DNA from: Halodesulfovibrio sp.
Lineage (GTDB): Bacteria; Desulfobacterota; Desulfovibrionia; Desulfovibrionales; Desulfovibrionaceae
NCBI RefSeq assembly: GCF_025210605.1
Contig: NZ_JAOARI010000031.1
Span: forward strand, 62,001-126,000
Direction: 5' to 3'
Length of the DNA: 64,000 bases
Under the pieces are notes generated by a model that had not been told where the DNA came from, did no database searches, and saw nothing but the letters and a program-made list of their open reading frames with translations. The position numbers and the translations under genes are program-made. Positions 17,612 through 27,578 of this stretch are shown piece after piece (position 1 is the stretch's first letter; every line of letters begins with the position of its first letter).

Positions 17612-17656
17612 AAAAGCCCCTGTCTCAAATTTTGTATGAAGAGACAGGGGCTTTTG
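17612..17656. terminator. Orphan bidirectional terminator
   Basis: AAAAGCCCCTGTCTC (17612-17626) pairs perfectly with GAGACAGGGGCTTTT (17641-17655). Nothing obvious ends here: usp is transcribed away to the left and moeA starts 490 bases to the right. Confidence 0.8.
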
Positions 17657-17668
17657 ATATTTGTACTG

Positions 17669-17727
17669 TATGCTGCCGAGTTTTCCGAACACTTTTACGG
17701 AACAGTGTGTTCGGAAAACGCAGCATA
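17669..17727. repeat. 21-bp stem-loop with a 3-base bulge
   Basis: TATGCTGC (17669-17676), bulge CGA, GTTTTCCGAACAC (17680-17692), then a 14-base loop and the full complement at 17707-17727. Every pair is perfect except the CGA bulge. No T-run follows. Confidence 0.75.
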
Positions 17728-18142
17728 AACGCGTAAAGGTCACGCGTCATGCGAGGAGCGTGCATAATACCTAAGTAACGCGAGTAAGCAACTTAATAAA
17801 TTTTATATAGTTCATAAGTTTTTTTTGAATCTATTCACAGGTGCTTAAAACTACAGTAAATAGTAAGATATCCACTGCTAAAAATCACAGATTCACGCCA
17901 ATTCTTTTGCACTATGCTGTAGATTTGTCGTTGGAAATTTCAGCAAACATTCCGTGTGAAAACTTAGGGATAAAATTGCGTACAAAAGCGGTACTTACTG
18001 CATGTTATGAGCTTGATTACTATTCACTTTCTCTTTTACAGCAATACGGTACGCCAGAATATGCGTACGTCACAGGCTCTTTTGTTACTTTTCTAAAACA
18101 TGTATTATGCCTGTTGATCACAAAAAATAGCGCGAGGGACAT

Positions 18143-20089
18143 ATGACTGCACCGAAACGAAACGTATATTTGAAAACAATCCCGCTTACTGAAGCCGTAG
18201 CCAAAACACAGGCTGTGCTCGATAGAGATTTACTGCTACGTAGCGAAATTGTACCGACACATGAAGCTGCCGGACGAGTTTTGTCCGAGGCTGTGTTTGC
18301 GGAATATTCCTCGCCGACATTTCATAGTGCAGCTATGGACGGCATTGCTGTAACAGCAAAGGAAACGTTTACTGCACGCGAAGGTTCTCCGTTACGCCTT
18401 ACAAAAGGGGAATCTTTCGATTCTGTGAATACAGGCAACCCCCTGCCTGAAAATCGTGATGCTGTTATAATGATCGAAAACGTCGTTTTCGTTGACGAGA
18501 ACACCGTTGAAATCGAAACACCGGCGTTTCCTTGGCAGCATGTAAGACGCATCGGCGAAGATATTGTAGCAACCGAGTTGTTGTTCCCGCAAAACCAGCA
18601 AATTTCTCCATATGATATCGGGGCACTGCTGAGCGCTGGTATTTGGGAAGTGCGCGTTTGGGAAAAAGTGCGTGTTTGCATTATCCCGACCGGTGATGAA
18701 GTGCTTGATTTTGAAAAGCGTCCTGAACCAGCTCCGGGACAAGTGATTGAGAGCAATTCACAGGTTCTCGGTGCAATGGCTCGTAATTTGGATTGTATTG
18801 TAGATCGTGTTCCCCCCGTGCCGGACGTACCGGAACTTCTGGAGAAAACGGTCGAAGCCAAACTCAACGAGCCGTATCATGTCGTGATTATTTGCGCAGG
18901 TTCTTCTGCCGGTTCCAAAGACTTTACCCGTGCAACTATCGCCAAGCTTGGCGAAGTTGTTGTGCACGGCGTGGCGGCAATGCCAGGGAAGCCATCCCTA
19001 CTTGGTGTCTGCAAAGATAAGCTTGTTGCGGGTGCTCCGGGATATCCTGTCAGTGCTGTTATTTGCTTTGAAGAATTGCTGACTCCGCTTATTTCATGGA
19101 TCAGCCGTAAACCTGTTCCTGCCCGTCCGACTGTAGATGCAGAATTGACCCGCAAGATGCCTTCTAAATTGGGTGTAGAAGAGTTTTTGCGACTTTCCAT
19201 TGGCAAGGTTGGTGATAAATACGTTGCAACCCCGCTTGCCCGTGGTGCCGGATGCATTACAACAATGTCCCGTGCGCAAGGAGTGGGGCGTATTCCTGCT
19301 CAATCAGAAGGCACAGATCAACACGCAACAGTGCATACCGAGTTGTTAGTAGAAGAAAAGCGTCTTGATGAAGTGCTTGTTACTGTCGGTAGTCATGACA
19401 ACACGCTCGATATTCTTGCTGACGAGTTAATGGGGTTGGATACTCCATTGCGCCTTGCCTCTAGTCATGTGGGGTCAATGGGCGGTATTCTGGCTGTAAA
19501 GAATGGCTCATGCCATATGGCAGGTGCGCACCTCTTTGATCCGGAAACAGGTGACTACAACTTCCCGTTTATCGATAAATATTTACCGGACACAGATGTT
19601 ACGCTGATAAATCTGGCAATCAGACATCAAGGCTTTATTGTTCCTAAAGGCAATCCGCAGAATATTGCATCCATTACTGACATTGCTGATGGAACTGTTC
19701 GTTTTCTTAACAGACAGCGTGGAGCCGGAACGCGTATTTTGTTTGACCACCATCTGAAAGAGGCTGGCATTACACCTTCAGCTGTAAGCGGATATGACAA
19801 GGAAGAATTTACGCACATGGCTGTAGCTGTTAATGTGCTTACAGGCGCAGCAGATACTGGGCTTGGCATTTACGCTGCCGCAAAGGCGCTTGATTTAGAT
19901 TTTGTACCGCTTGCCCGCGAACGCTATGATCTGATTATTCCGACCGCTCATCTTGAAACTCCGCAGGTACAGGCTGTGCTGAAATTATTGCAGTCGCCGA
20001 CATTTAAAGCACGTATTGAGGCTCTTGGCGGTTATGAGACATCGTTAACAGGACAAATTATGAAACCTGGAATCGGTCTTGGAGAGTAG
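18143..20089 (+). CDS. MoeA fused to a periplasmic-binding-protein-like domain
   Basis: Molybdenum cofactor protein. Residues 1 to about 405 match MoeA, which inserts molybdate into adenylylated molybdopterin: Ser-Ala-Met-Asp-Gly-Ile-Ala near 54, Ile-Pro-Thr-Gly-Asp-Glu-Val near 181 and Ala-Gly-Ala-Pro-Gly-Tyr-Pro-Val-Ser near 295. Residues about 415-640 match the PBP-like domain (PF12727 type), related to LysR and molybdate-binding domains, with Gln-Arg-Gly-Ala-Gly-Thr-Arg near 530. The fused domain is thought to sense or hold the oxyanion, but that is inference. A GAGGG site lies near the ATG. ybhB follows with 1 base between genes. Confidence 0.9.
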   Translation: MTAPKRNVYLKTIPLTEAVAKTQAVLDRDLLLRSEIVPTHEAAGRVLSEAVFAEYSSPTFHSAAMDGIAVTAKETFTAREGSPLRLTKGESFDSVNTGNPLPENRDAVIMIENVVFVDENTVEIETPAFPWQHVRRIGEDIVATELLFPQNQQISPYDIGALLSAGIWEVRVWEKVRVCIIPTGDEVLDFEKRPEPAPGQVIESNSQVLGAMARNLDCIVDRVPPVPDVPELLEKTVEAKLNEPYHVVIICAGSSAGSKDFTRATIAKLGEVVVHGVAAMPGKPSLLGVCKDKLVAGAPGYPVSAVICFEELLTPLISWISRKPVPARPTVDAELTRKMPSKLGVEEFLRLSIGKVGDKYVATPLARGAGCITTMSRAQGVGRIPAQSEGTDQHATVHTELLVEEKRLDEVLVTVGSHDNTLDILADELMGLDTPLRLASSHVGSMGGILAVKNGSCHMAGAHLFDPETGDYNFPFIDKYLPDTDVTLINLAIRHQGFIVPKGNPQNIASITDIADGTVRFLNRQRGAGTRILFDHHLKEAGITPSAVSGYDKEEFTHMAVAVNVLTGAADTGLGIYAAAKALDLDFVPLARERYDLIIPTAHLETPQVQAVLKLLQSPTFKARIEALGGYETSLTGQIMKPGIGLGE

Positions 20090-20090
20090 C

Positions 20091-20558
20091 ATGAAGTTTT
20101 TTAGTCCGGCGTTTGCCCCGACAGAGAACATTCCGGTTAAATATACATGTGATGGTGAAGATATTTCACCACCGCTGCAATGGTCTGACCTTCCTGAAGG
20201 GACTAAAACTCTGGCTCTTATTTGCGATGACCCCGATGCGCCTTCAGGCGTTTGGGATCACTGGCTTATGTTTAATATCAGTCCAGACGTAACAGGACTG
20301 GAAGAAAATACCCCTAAGCAGTTTGATCCATTCAGGGGTGCAGGGCACGGACTGAATAGCTGGAATAAAGCATTTTATAACGGACCATGTCCGCCAGCTG
20401 GGCAGCATCGATACTATTTTAAACTATATGCCCTTGATACACGATTGCGAATTAAACCCGGCGCAAACAAAGCAGCACTGCTAAAAGCAATGGAAGGTCA
20501 TATTCTCGACCAAGCACACTTCTGGGCTGTTTATTCCCGACCTGAGTCTGAAGAATAG
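20091..20558 (+). CDS. YbhB/YbcL-type PEBP family protein
   Basis: Phosphatidylethanolamine-binding-protein fold, annotated in bacteria as Raf-kinase-inhibitor-like. The 155-residue protein has Cys-Asp-Gly-Glu-Asp-Ile-Ser-Pro-Pro near residue 22, the ligand-site Asp-Asp-Pro-Asp-Ala-Pro near 50 with Trp-Asp-His-Trp, and Gly-Pro-Cys-Pro-Pro near 100. The start at 20091 uses GGAGAG at the end of moeA, one base after its stop codon, so the two genes are translationally coupled. The biochemical role in bacteria is unknown. Confidence 0.9.
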   Translation: MKFFSPAFAPTENIPVKYTCDGEDISPPLQWSDLPEGTKTLALICDDPDAPSGVWDHWLMFNISPDVTGLEENTPKQFDPFRGAGHGLNSWNKAFYNGPCPPAGQHRYYFKLYALDTRLRIKPGANKAALLKAMEGHILDQAHFWAVYSRPESEE

Positions 20559-20619
20559 TTTTTAGTTCTGGTGGATTTCGAGGGGGCTTCGACGGCGCGC
20601 TGAGGCTGGTGGCTCCGAA

Positions 20620-20732
20620 GGCGCTGCCGCGGGCTTTAAGAACCTTTCTCGAAGAAAGGTTCTTAAAAATCTCCAAAGACTTTTATCTGCGAGATCAGCA
20701 CGTTTCTTTTGTTCTCTTGCGGCTTAAGCGGC
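20620..20732 (+). repeat. Intergenic repeat family B, copy 1
   Basis: About 112 bases nearly identical to 28403-28515. It starts GGCGCTGCCGCG, contains a perfect 14-bp hairpin (TTAAGAACCTTTCT at 20636-20649 with AGAAAGGTTCTTAA at 20653-20666, loop CGA), a conserved ctccaaagacttttatctgc block and ends GCGGCTTAAGCGGC. It follows the ybhB stop codon in the sense direction. Confidence 0.85.
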
Positions 20733-20808
20733 GTTTTTATCCTGTGCTCTTGTTTTTGTGCAGAATAAGTCTTTTAGATGTGAATTTATTTAGGGACGAG
20801 ACATAGTA

Positions 20809-20843
20809 ATAAAAAAGGGCGACATTATATGTCGCCCTTTTGA
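20809..20843. terminator. Bidirectional terminator, ybhB / kdsD
   Basis: AAAAGGGCGACAT (20813-20825) pairs with ATGTCGCCCTTTT (20829-20841). On the minus strand six T follow, so it mainly ends the carB-purF-kdsD set. Confidence 0.85.
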
Positions 20844-20865
20844 GTATCGTAGGTTTGAAGCGTAG

Positions 20866-21864
20866 CTATCTGCTGAATTTAACGCGCCCTTTGCCGAGCA
20901 AGTCGTGCATATGCACTATACCGCATAGGGTTCCGTCTTCTTCTACCACTGGGAGGACGGTTATTGCCTTTTCTTCCATAAAGTCGAGAAGTTCCGCTAC
21001 GGATGAGCCTTTTTTAGCTCTGTAAGGATCTTTGACCATTATTTGCGAAGAAGGCTGCGTCATATCTAATGCACCTTTGCAAATAAGACGTCGCAGGTCG
21101 CCGTCGGTGAGTATTCCTGTAAGGCAGCCTTTGTCGTCCGTAAAGACGACAGTTCCGAGACGTCCTTTATCCATAATGCGCAGGGCTTCGGAAAGCGGAG
21201 TATTCTGAACAACAACGGGGTCAGACTCACGCAGAATAAGCGCATCTATCGGCATAGTCAGACGCTGTCCAAGCGCACCACCGGGGTGGTAGCGTTTAAA
21301 GTCTGCCGCGGTAAATGCTTTAGCTTCGATAAGGCATGCTGCGAGGGCATCTCCTATTGCAAGCGTTGCAGTTGTTGAACTTGTGGGAGCAAGGTCAAGC
21401 GGACAGGCTTCTTTAGGCACACCGGTATTGATGACGATGTCTGAAAGACGCGCCATTGTGGATGTTACACCGCCGGTTAAGGAGATAACAGACGCTCCCA
21501 GAGAGCGCATCGCCGGAAGAACTGCGTTTAACTCGTCAGTTTCACCGGAATTTGAAATAGACACCACTACGTCTTCTTCTCGAATCATACCAAGGTCGCC
21601 ATGGGCACCTTCGACAGGATGCAGATAAAAAGACGCAGTCCCTGTGGAAGACAGGGTTGCTGCAAGCTTACGTCCGACAAGACCGGACTTGCCAAGACCG
21701 GTTATGATAACGCGACCTTTGCATTCTGCAAGCAGTTCGACAGCACGTACAAAGGAATCGCCAAGGTTTGCTTTCACAGTTTCCAGACCTTCAATTTCAA
21801 TCTGGAGTGCTTGGCGTCCTTTTGCCAGCCAGTCGCCAGCAGGTGTGCAGATACACTTATTCAT
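20866..21864 (-). CDS. kdsD: Arabinose-5-phosphate isomerase
   Basis: KpsF/GutQ-type enzyme that converts ribulose 5-phosphate to arabinose 5-phosphate, the first step to KDO of lipopolysaccharide. The 332-residue protein has an N-terminal SIS domain (about 45-180) with Gly-Leu-Gly-Lys-Ser-Gly near 57 and Ser-Asn-Ser-Gly-Glu-Thr near 106, then two CBS domains (about 210-265 and 280-330). It lies 28 bases downstream of purF, in the same direction. The alternative name is gutQ; no gut genes are nearby. Confidence 0.92.
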   Translation of the reverse strand: MNKCICTPAGDWLAKGRQALQIEIEGLETVKANLGDSFVRAVELLAECKGRVIITGLGKSGLVGRKLAATLSSTGTASFYLHPVEGAHGDLGMIREEDVVVSISNSGETDELNAVLPAMRSLGASVISLTGGVTSTMARLSDIVINTGVPKEACPLDLAPTSSTTATLAIGDALAACLIEAKAFTAADFKRYHPGGALGQRLTMPIDALILRESDPVVVQNTPLSEALRIMDKGRLGTVVFTDDKGCLTGILTDGDLRRLICKGALDMTQPSSQIMVKDPYRAKKGSSVAELLDFMEEKAITVLPVVEEDGTLCGIVHMHDLLGKGRVKFSR

Positions 21865-21892
21865 TATTTATTACGCTCCAGTGAGTCTGCAA

Positions 21893-23278
21893 CTAGCAGC
21901 TGCATGACCCACAATTGCCGCCTGGACAAGGGATAGCATAATCCCCGTTAAAGCAAGCAAGACAGTAATCATCAGGAGATGAAACCGATTTGAGCAGCCC
22001 TTCGATGGAAAGATAGTGAAGGCTGTCCAGACCGATGAATTTTTCGATCTCCTTTATGGTATTATTGGCGGCAATCAATTCTCCCTTAGATGAGAAATTG
22101 ATGCCGTAGTAACACGGAAACTTGATAGGCGGGCAACTTACTCTGAAGTGAATTTCCCTTGCACCAAGCTCCCGCAGCTTTTTAACTCGAGAGCGGATTG
22201 TCGTACCGCGAACAACGGAGTCGTCCACAATGACAATACGCTTATCTTTGATAAGGCTTTTAACCGGATTGATTTTAACACGGGTGCTAAAATCTCGCAT
22301 ATCCTGTGATGGCTGAATGAATGTTCTACCAACATAGTGGTTTCGAATCATTGCATGCTCGTACGGTAGTCCGGACTGCTGTGCGTAGCCAACAGCACAG
22401 TAGATTCCAGAATCGGGAAACGGCATGACAAAATCAGCATCTACATGTGACTCCAGCGCAAGCTGGTGCCCCATTTTCTTTCGACAGGCATATACATCTT
22501 CGCCAAAAACAAGTGAGTCAGGACGAGAGAAATAGATAAGCTCAAAAATGCAATGGCGTCTTTTCTCTACTTGCACATCCATTTGATAGGATTCAACAGA
22601 GTTGCCATCTAAAACGAGCATTTCTCCCGGCTTGATGTTGCGTATCAAGTCTGCTTCCAGCAGATCGAACGCACATGTCTCTGAGGCGATTACATGAGAG
22701 TCTCCGAGACGTCCGAGAACCAACGGGCGAATACCAAGAGGGTCTCGTACTGCAATAAGTTTATTGTTTGCCATAAGCAAAAGCGAGTAAGAACCCTGTG
22801 CCTCTTTACACGCAGCAAGCACTGCTTCTTCAAGCGGTTTTGTGCGCAGGTGTTTTACAATCAGATGCACAATGACTTCGCTGTCGATTGTGGTCTGAAA
22901 AATGGAGCCGCTTTCCTCAAGCTGAGCACGCAGTTCCATTGTATTAACGAGGTTTCCGTTGTGTGCAATGGCAAGCTGCAAGTCTTTGTACTGAACCATG
23001 AATGGCTGGGCATTTCGTAAACGAGAGCCACCGGTTGTTGAGTACCGGATATGCCCCATTCCAATATCGCCCTTCAGTTCTCTGCCAAGGTGCTGCTCAT
23101 TAAACACGTCGGGAACAAGTCCCATGCCACGCTCTTCACGAAGTTTTGTGCCGTCCCATGTTACAATTCCGGCACTTTCCTGTCCTCTATGCTGCTGAGC
23201 ATAGAGACCGAAGTAAGTAAGGCGGGCTGCCTCTTCGTGATTATAGATCCCGAACACACCACAATATTCACGTTTCAT
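21893..23278 (-). CDS. purF: Amidophosphoribosyltransferase (Fe-S type)
   Basis: First enzyme of purine synthesis: PRPP plus glutamine gives phosphoribosylamine. The 461-residue protein starts with a five-residue propeptide before Cys6, the Ntn glutaminase nucleophile (Cys-Gly-Val-Phe-Gly), with Tyr-Ala-Gln-Gln-His-Arg-Gly-Gln-Glu-Ser following. The PRPP loop is Val-Ile-Val-Asp-Asp-Ser-Val-Val-Arg-Gly. The C-terminal cysteines (Cys-Leu-Ala-Cys, plus earlier Cys residues) agree with the [4Fe-4S] B. subtilis-type enzyme. A further Cys-rich end (Cys-Pro-Gly-Gly-Asn-Cys-Gly-Ser-Cys-Ser-Cys) is notable. It follows carB by 28 bases. Confidence 0.95.
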   Translation of the reverse strand: MKREYCGVFGIYNHEEAARLTYFGLYAQQHRGQESAGIVTWDGTKLREERGMGLVPDVFNEQHLGRELKGDIGMGHIRYSTTGGSRLRNAQPFMVQYKDLQLAIAHNGNLVNTMELRAQLEESGSIFQTTIDSEVIVHLIVKHLRTKPLEEAVLAACKEAQGSYSLLLMANNKLIAVRDPLGIRPLVLGRLGDSHVIASETCAFDLLEADLIRNIKPGEMLVLDGNSVESYQMDVQVEKRRHCIFELIYFSRPDSLVFGEDVYACRKKMGHQLALESHVDADFVMPFPDSGIYCAVGYAQQSGLPYEHAMIRNHYVGRTFIQPSQDMRDFSTRVKINPVKSLIKDKRIVIVDDSVVRGTTIRSRVKKLRELGAREIHFRVSCPPIKFPCYYGINFSSKGELIAANNTIKEIEKFIGLDSLHYLSIEGLLKSVSSPDDYCLACFNGDYAIPCPGGNCGSCSC

Positions 23279-23306
23279 GGCATCCCTTCCAGCCTTTTAT
23301 GGAGAA

Positions 23307-26300
23307 TTATTCTCCAGCGTAGTATTCTTGCAAACTTTTAACAGTCAGTTCGCAGTTTCTCTGTTCTGCTATAGCCATAGATATAGCACGAGCTCCGGAA
23401 ACAGTTGTGGAGTAAGGAACTCCGTACACCAATGCTTCCTGCCGGATGGACTTGGAGTCCTGCACGGTGCGTTTGCCGGAAGCCGTGTTCAAGAGGAGAG
23501 CTACTTCACCATTCTTAATAAAGTCAACTATGTTTGGGCGCCCTTCGTACACTTTTGCAACTCTGGTTGCCGGAATTCCGTTTTCTATGAATAGCTTAGC
23601 GGAACCGGAGGTTGCAAGAACTTCGAAGCCGAGATCGACAAAACGTTTGGCAACATCAAGGATGTATGGCTTGTCACGATCATTAACTGAGATGAAGACT
23701 TTGCCTTCCTGAGGTAGTACCTGACCGGAAGCGATCTGTCCCTTCATAAATGCTTCTTCTACTGTATTTGCAATGCCCATTACTTCGCCTGTAGAGCGCA
23801 TTTCAGGGCCGAGAAGGATATCTACACCAGGGAATCGGTTGAATGGGAATACAGATTCTTTAACGGAAACATATCCGTGCTTGCGCATGGACCAAGGGTC
23901 GAGGTCTGCCAGCTTTTCACCGAGCATTACCTGTGTTGCAAGGCGAGGCAACGGTACTCCGGTTGCTTTGGATACAAACGGTGCTGTACGTGATGCACGC
24001 GGGTTAACTTCCAGAATAAAGATTTGTCTGTCTTTAACTGCAAACTGAATGTTCATAAGACCGATAACGCGCAACTCTTTGGCGAGTTCGATTGTCTGTC
24101 TTCTGATTTCACCGACGATTTCGGCTGGTAAAGTATGCGGAGGAAGAACACATGCGGAGTCGCCTGAGTGGATACCGGCTTCTTCAATATGCTCCATAAT
24201 GCCTGCAACGTACACTTCTTCACCGTCGCTGATGGCGTCTACGTCAACTTCTGTGGCATTCTCAAGGAATTTGTCCAGAAGAATAGGATGCTCAAGATTG
24301 CTAGGAACATATTTATCAAAGTATGTAGCAAGCTGTTCTTCATCAAATACGATTTCCATAGCGCGTCCGCCAAGAACGTAGGAAGGGCGAACAACAAGCG
24401 GGTATGTGATAGTTGTAGCTGCCTTGCGTGCTTCTTCAAAAGACATAACCGTTGCGTTTGCTGGCTGCATAAGATCAAGCTTATGAATGAGAGCCTGAAA
24501 ACGCTCGCGGTCTTCTGCGCGGTCAATGGAGTCAGGATGTGTTCCAAGAATAGGTACACCAGCGCGCAATAACGGCACAGCAAGGTTAAGCGGAGTCTGT
24601 CCGCCGAACTGAATGATTACTCCGTCCGGTTTTTCCAGCTCTACGATGTTCATTACATCTTCAAAAGTGAGCGGCTCAAAGTAGAGGCGGTCGGATGTAT
24701 CGTAGTCAGTAGAAACTGTTTCAGGGTTGGAGTTAACCATAATGGACTGTACGTCCATGTCGCGCAGTGCAAACGATGCGTGACAGCAGCAGTAGTCAAA
24801 TTCAATGCCCTGACCGATTCGGTTAGGACCGCCGCCAAGAATAATTACTTTCTTCTTGTCCGCAACTTCAATCTCATGACCTGTTTCATAGGTGGAGTAG
24901 TAGTACGGGGTGTAGGCTTCAAATTCGGAAGCACAGGTATCTACAAGGTAGTATACTGCCTCAAGTCCGAGTTCTTTGCGTAACTGGCGGATTGCAGTTT
25001 CTGGCTGCTTCCACATTTCAGCAAGCTGACGGTCAGAGAAGCCGTATTCTTTGGCGCGCTTCATGAGTGCATGAAGCTCTTCGTTTTCTGGAGCAAGAGA
25101 GTTTGCAAGACCAAAGTCTTTAATCTCTTCTTCCATTGAGATGATATCTTTCAGCTGATGGAGGAACCAAGGGTCAATGTGCGTAATCTCGTGCAGTTCC
25201 TCAATGGTCATTCCAAGGAGGAATGCATGGCGCAGGGCGAATACACGCTTAGAGTTCGGTGTTCGCAGCAGCCCCATAATATCTTCAAGTTCAGGAAGCT
25301 TGCTGCGGTAGTTGCTACCGAAACCGGCAACACCTACTTCAAGAGAGCGCATGCCTTTCTGGAAGGACTCTTTGAAGGTACGTCCAATGGACATAGCTTC
25401 GCCGACACTCTTCATTGCGGTGTTCAGTTCGTCCTGTGCACCAGGGAATTTTTCAAAAGTAAAGCGAGGAAGTTTGGTTACACAGTAGTCAATGGTCGGC
25501 TCAAACGATGCCATTGTCTCGCGGGTAATATCGTTCGGGATTTCGTCGAGAGTATATCCCACAGCAAGTTTTGCTGCAATTTTCGCGATAGGGAAGCCTG
25601 TTGCTTTGGAAGCAAGGGCAGAAGAACGGGACACACGCGGGTTCATTTCAATAACCACGAGGTCGCCGTTTTTAGGGTTTACACCGAACTGTACGTTGGA
25701 ACCGCCAGTTTCAACACCAATTTCACGCATGATGGCGATAGAGGCGTCACGCATTTTTTGGTATTCAACGTCAGTAAGGGTCTGTGCCGGAGCTACGGTA
25801 ATGGAGTCACCGGTATGAACGCCCATCGGGTCGAAGTTTTCAATGGAGCAAATGATAACGCAGTTATCCGCCTTATCGCGCATAACTTCCATTTCATATT
25901 CTTTCCAACCGATGATGGATTGTTCAAGAAGGAGTTCTGATTGAATAGATGCTGCAAGACCCTGTGAAGCGATAGTTTCAAGGTCTTCCATGTTGTAGGC
26001 AATACCGCCGCCTTTACCGCCCATGGTAAATGCAGGACGGATAATGATCGGGAAGCTCATTTCTTCGCCGATGCGGCGTACATCGTCCATGCTGCGGGCA
26101 ATATCAGAACCCGGAACACTAAGGCCGATGTTTGCCATTGCTTCGCGGAACAACTCACGACTTTCAGCTTTTTCAATAACTGATTTGGTTGCTCCGATAA
26201 GCTCAACACCACACTCTTCAAGTACACCGGATTCTGCAACTGCAAGCGCAGTGTTCAGACCAGTTTGACCGCCAAGTGTCGGCAGTAGAGCACAAGGTCG

Positions 26301-26543
26301 CTCTTTTCGGATAATCTCCGCAACCGTCGCAGGTTCAATTGGCTCAATATACGTCCGGTCTGCAAGCTCAGGGTCTGTCATAATCGTAGCCGGGTTGGAG
26401 TTAACCAACACAACTTCGTACCCTTCTTCTTTCAAGGCTTTAACAGCCTGAGTTCCGGAGTAGTCAAACTCACAAGCCTGACCGATAACAATCGGTCCGG
26501 AGCCAATAACCATAATGCGCTTTAAATCTGTCCTTTTCGGCAT
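23307..26543 (-). CDS. carB: Carbamoyl-phosphate synthase large subunit
   Basis: Makes carbamoyl phosphate from ammonia (delivered by CarA), bicarbonate and two ATP, for pyrimidines and arginine. I set the start at 26543, where the family begins Met-Pro-Lys-Arg-Thr-Asp-Leu; this gives 1078 residues, the usual length. The open frame reaches 47 codons further but lacks family similarity. The two homologous ATP-grasp halves are visible (Gly-Ser-Gly-Pro-Ile-Val-Ile-Gly-Gln and Gly-Gly-Gly-Pro-Asn-Arg-Ile-Gly-Gln), followed by a C-terminal MGS-like allosteric domain. carA is not in the window. purF follows at 28 bases. Confidence 0.96.
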   Translation of the reverse strand: MPKRTDLKRIMVIGSGPIVIGQACEFDYSGTQAVKALKEEGYEVVLVNSNPATIMTDPELADRTYIEPIEPATVAEIIRKERPCALLPTLGGQTGLNTALAVAESGVLEECGVELIGATKSVIEKAESRELFREAMANIGLSVPGSDIARSMDDVRRIGEEMSFPIIIRPAFTMGGKGGGIAYNMEDLETIASQGLAASIQSELLLEQSIIGWKEYEMEVMRDKADNCVIICSIENFDPMGVHTGDSITVAPAQTLTDVEYQKMRDASIAIMREIGVETGGSNVQFGVNPKNGDLVVIEMNPRVSRSSALASKATGFPIAKIAAKLAVGYTLDEIPNDITRETMASFEPTIDYCVTKLPRFTFEKFPGAQDELNTAMKSVGEAMSIGRTFKESFQKGMRSLEVGVAGFGSNYRSKLPELEDIMGLLRTPNSKRVFALRHAFLLGMTIEELHEITHIDPWFLHQLKDIISMEEEIKDFGLANSLAPENEELHALMKRAKEYGFSDRQLAEMWKQPETAIRQLRKELGLEAVYYLVDTCASEFEAYTPYYYSTYETGHEIEVADKKKVIILGGGPNRIGQGIEFDYCCCHASFALRDMDVQSIMVNSNPETVSTDYDTSDRLYFEPLTFEDVMNIVELEKPDGVIIQFGGQTPLNLAVPLLRAGVPILGTHPDSIDRAEDRERFQALIHKLDLMQPANATVMSFEEARKAATTITYPLVVRPSYVLGGRAMEIVFDEEQLATYFDKYVPSNLEHPILLDKFLENATEVDVDAISDGEEVYVAGIMEHIEEAGIHSGDSACVLPPHTLPAEIVGEIRRQTIELAKELRVIGLMNIQFAVKDRQIFILEVNPRASRTAPFVSKATGVPLPRLATQVMLGEKLADLDPWSMRKHGYVSVKESVFPFNRFPGVDILLGPEMRSTGEVMGIANTVEEAFMKGQIASGQVLPQEGKVFISVNDRDKPYILDVAKRFVDLGFEVLATSGSAKLFIENGIPATRVAKVYEGRPNIVDFIKNGEVALLLNTASGKRTVQDSKSIRQEALVYGVPYSTTVSGARAISMAIAEQRNCELTVKSLQEYYAGE

Positions 26544-26936
26544 GGTGGCAAAAATCTCTGGTTGTAAAGGTTGCACCTTCTCGGTGAAGACAGAAAATAC
26601 TGTCGGGCACAAAAATAGCGGGAAAGAATTCCCCGCAAGATTAATGACGTAAGAATCCGAGATTACCGTCAACCTGTAAGACAAGGAGCGGATTGAACCT
26701 CGTGCCCTCGCCAGAAATCTCCGTGTCTTACGCTAACGGAGTTTGAAAAGCAAATTAAAATTTTGCTGTTTGAAAAATATATCCTGCCGTGCTGCGTAAT
26801 GCAAGCTGTGTCCTAAATACTTGCTCTTCTCGTATCTGACTGGTACTCCCACAAGCTGAATCATTGTAAACTACTGCTGTATCGTGCGATTATACAGCAG
26901 CAGAACACCATTAGATTACATAAGGAGGCCGCTCAC
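26544..26936. other. Divergent region, carB / hisH
   Basis: About 390 bases separate carB from hisH. I see no riboswitch, attenuator hairpin or clear promoter. Only the AAGGAGG site of hisH at about 26921 stands out. Confidence 0.4.
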
Positions 26937-27578
26937 ATGCTCGCGATTCTTGAGTACAAAGCGGGGAACCAGACAAGTGTTAAGCGTGCGCTTGACCATC
27001 TTGGTATCCCAAATAAAATTACAGCAAACCCAGATGAAGTGTTGGCGGCTCACGGAATTATTTTCCCCGGTGTCGGCGCTGCCGGTCAAGCAATGGAAGA
27101 ACTTTTAGCTTCCGGTCTTGAATCTGTATTGCGCACTGCAATTGAACAGGGAAAACCGCTGCTCGGTATCTGTGTAGGTTGTCAAATCATGTTGGATTAC
27201 AGTCAGGAAGGTAATACCAAAACCCTTGGTATTATTCCCGGACAGTGTAATCTGTTTAATGATGAGTGGAAGGACATGAACGGTGAGCCGATTCGTGTTC
27301 CGCATATGGGATGGAACAAGGTAATTCAGCATAAACCTTGCGAACTGCTTAAAGGCATCAGCGATGAAGACGAGTTTTACTTCGTACATTCATACTTCCC
27401 TGAGCCGCATCCAGACTATGTGATTGCAACAACACAGTACGGTTACGAATTTTGTTCTATTCATGGTGGTTCCGGCTTATGGGCTGTTCAGTTCCATCCG
27501 GAAAAAAGTGGTCGTGCAGGATTGCGCCTGATGAAGAACTTCTACAACTATTGCGAGGAGGCCGCTAATGCTAAGTAA
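26937..27578 (+). CDS. hisH: Imidazole glycerol phosphate synthase, glutaminase subunit
   Basis: Class I glutamine amidotransferase that supplies ammonia to HisF in histidine synthesis. The 213-residue protein has the nucleophile in Gly-Ile-Cys-Val-Gly-Cys-Gln near residue 80, where most family members have Leu and Met instead of Val and Cys, and the His-Glu pair in Phe-His-Pro-Glu-Lys-Ser near 190. AAGGAGG precedes the ATG. It overlaps hisF by 11 bases. No other his gene lies nearby. Confidence 0.93.
   Translation: MLAILEYKAGNQTSVKRALDHLGIPNKITANPDEVLAAHGIIFPGVGAAGQAMEELLASGLESVLRTAIEQGKPLLGICVGCQIMLDYSQEGNTKTLGIIPGQCNLFNDEWKDMNGEPIRVPHMGWNKVIQHKPCELLKGISDEDEFYFVHSYFPEPHPDYVIATTQYGYEFCSIHGGSGLWAVQFHPEKSGRAGLRLMKNFYNYCEEAANAK

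Larger units (their letters stand above)
17291..18142. other. Long gap, usp / moeA, with hairpins
   Basis: 850 bases with no convincing gene. Elements: a bidirectional terminator at 17612-17656 with no assigned gene before it, and a long stem-loop at 17669-17727. A frame of 101 codons (GTG 17841 to 18146) overlaps the moeA start by ATGA, but it has no ribosome site and no recognisable sequence, so I do not call it. Confidence 0.6.

Noticed and set aside
17841..18146. 101-codon frame whose stop overlaps the moeA start (ATGA)
   Set aside because: GTG start without ribosome site, and no family resemblance. The 4-base overlap alone is weak evidence.
20609..20806. Reading frames inside repeat families A and B (also 28392-28577 and 8690-8905)
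   Set aside because: They exist only because the repeats are open in one frame; there is no ribosome site and start positions differ between copies.
26544..26684. 47-codon extension of carB
   Set aside because: CarB proteins begin at the Met-Pro-Lys-Arg-Thr point; the upstream part has no family similarity.
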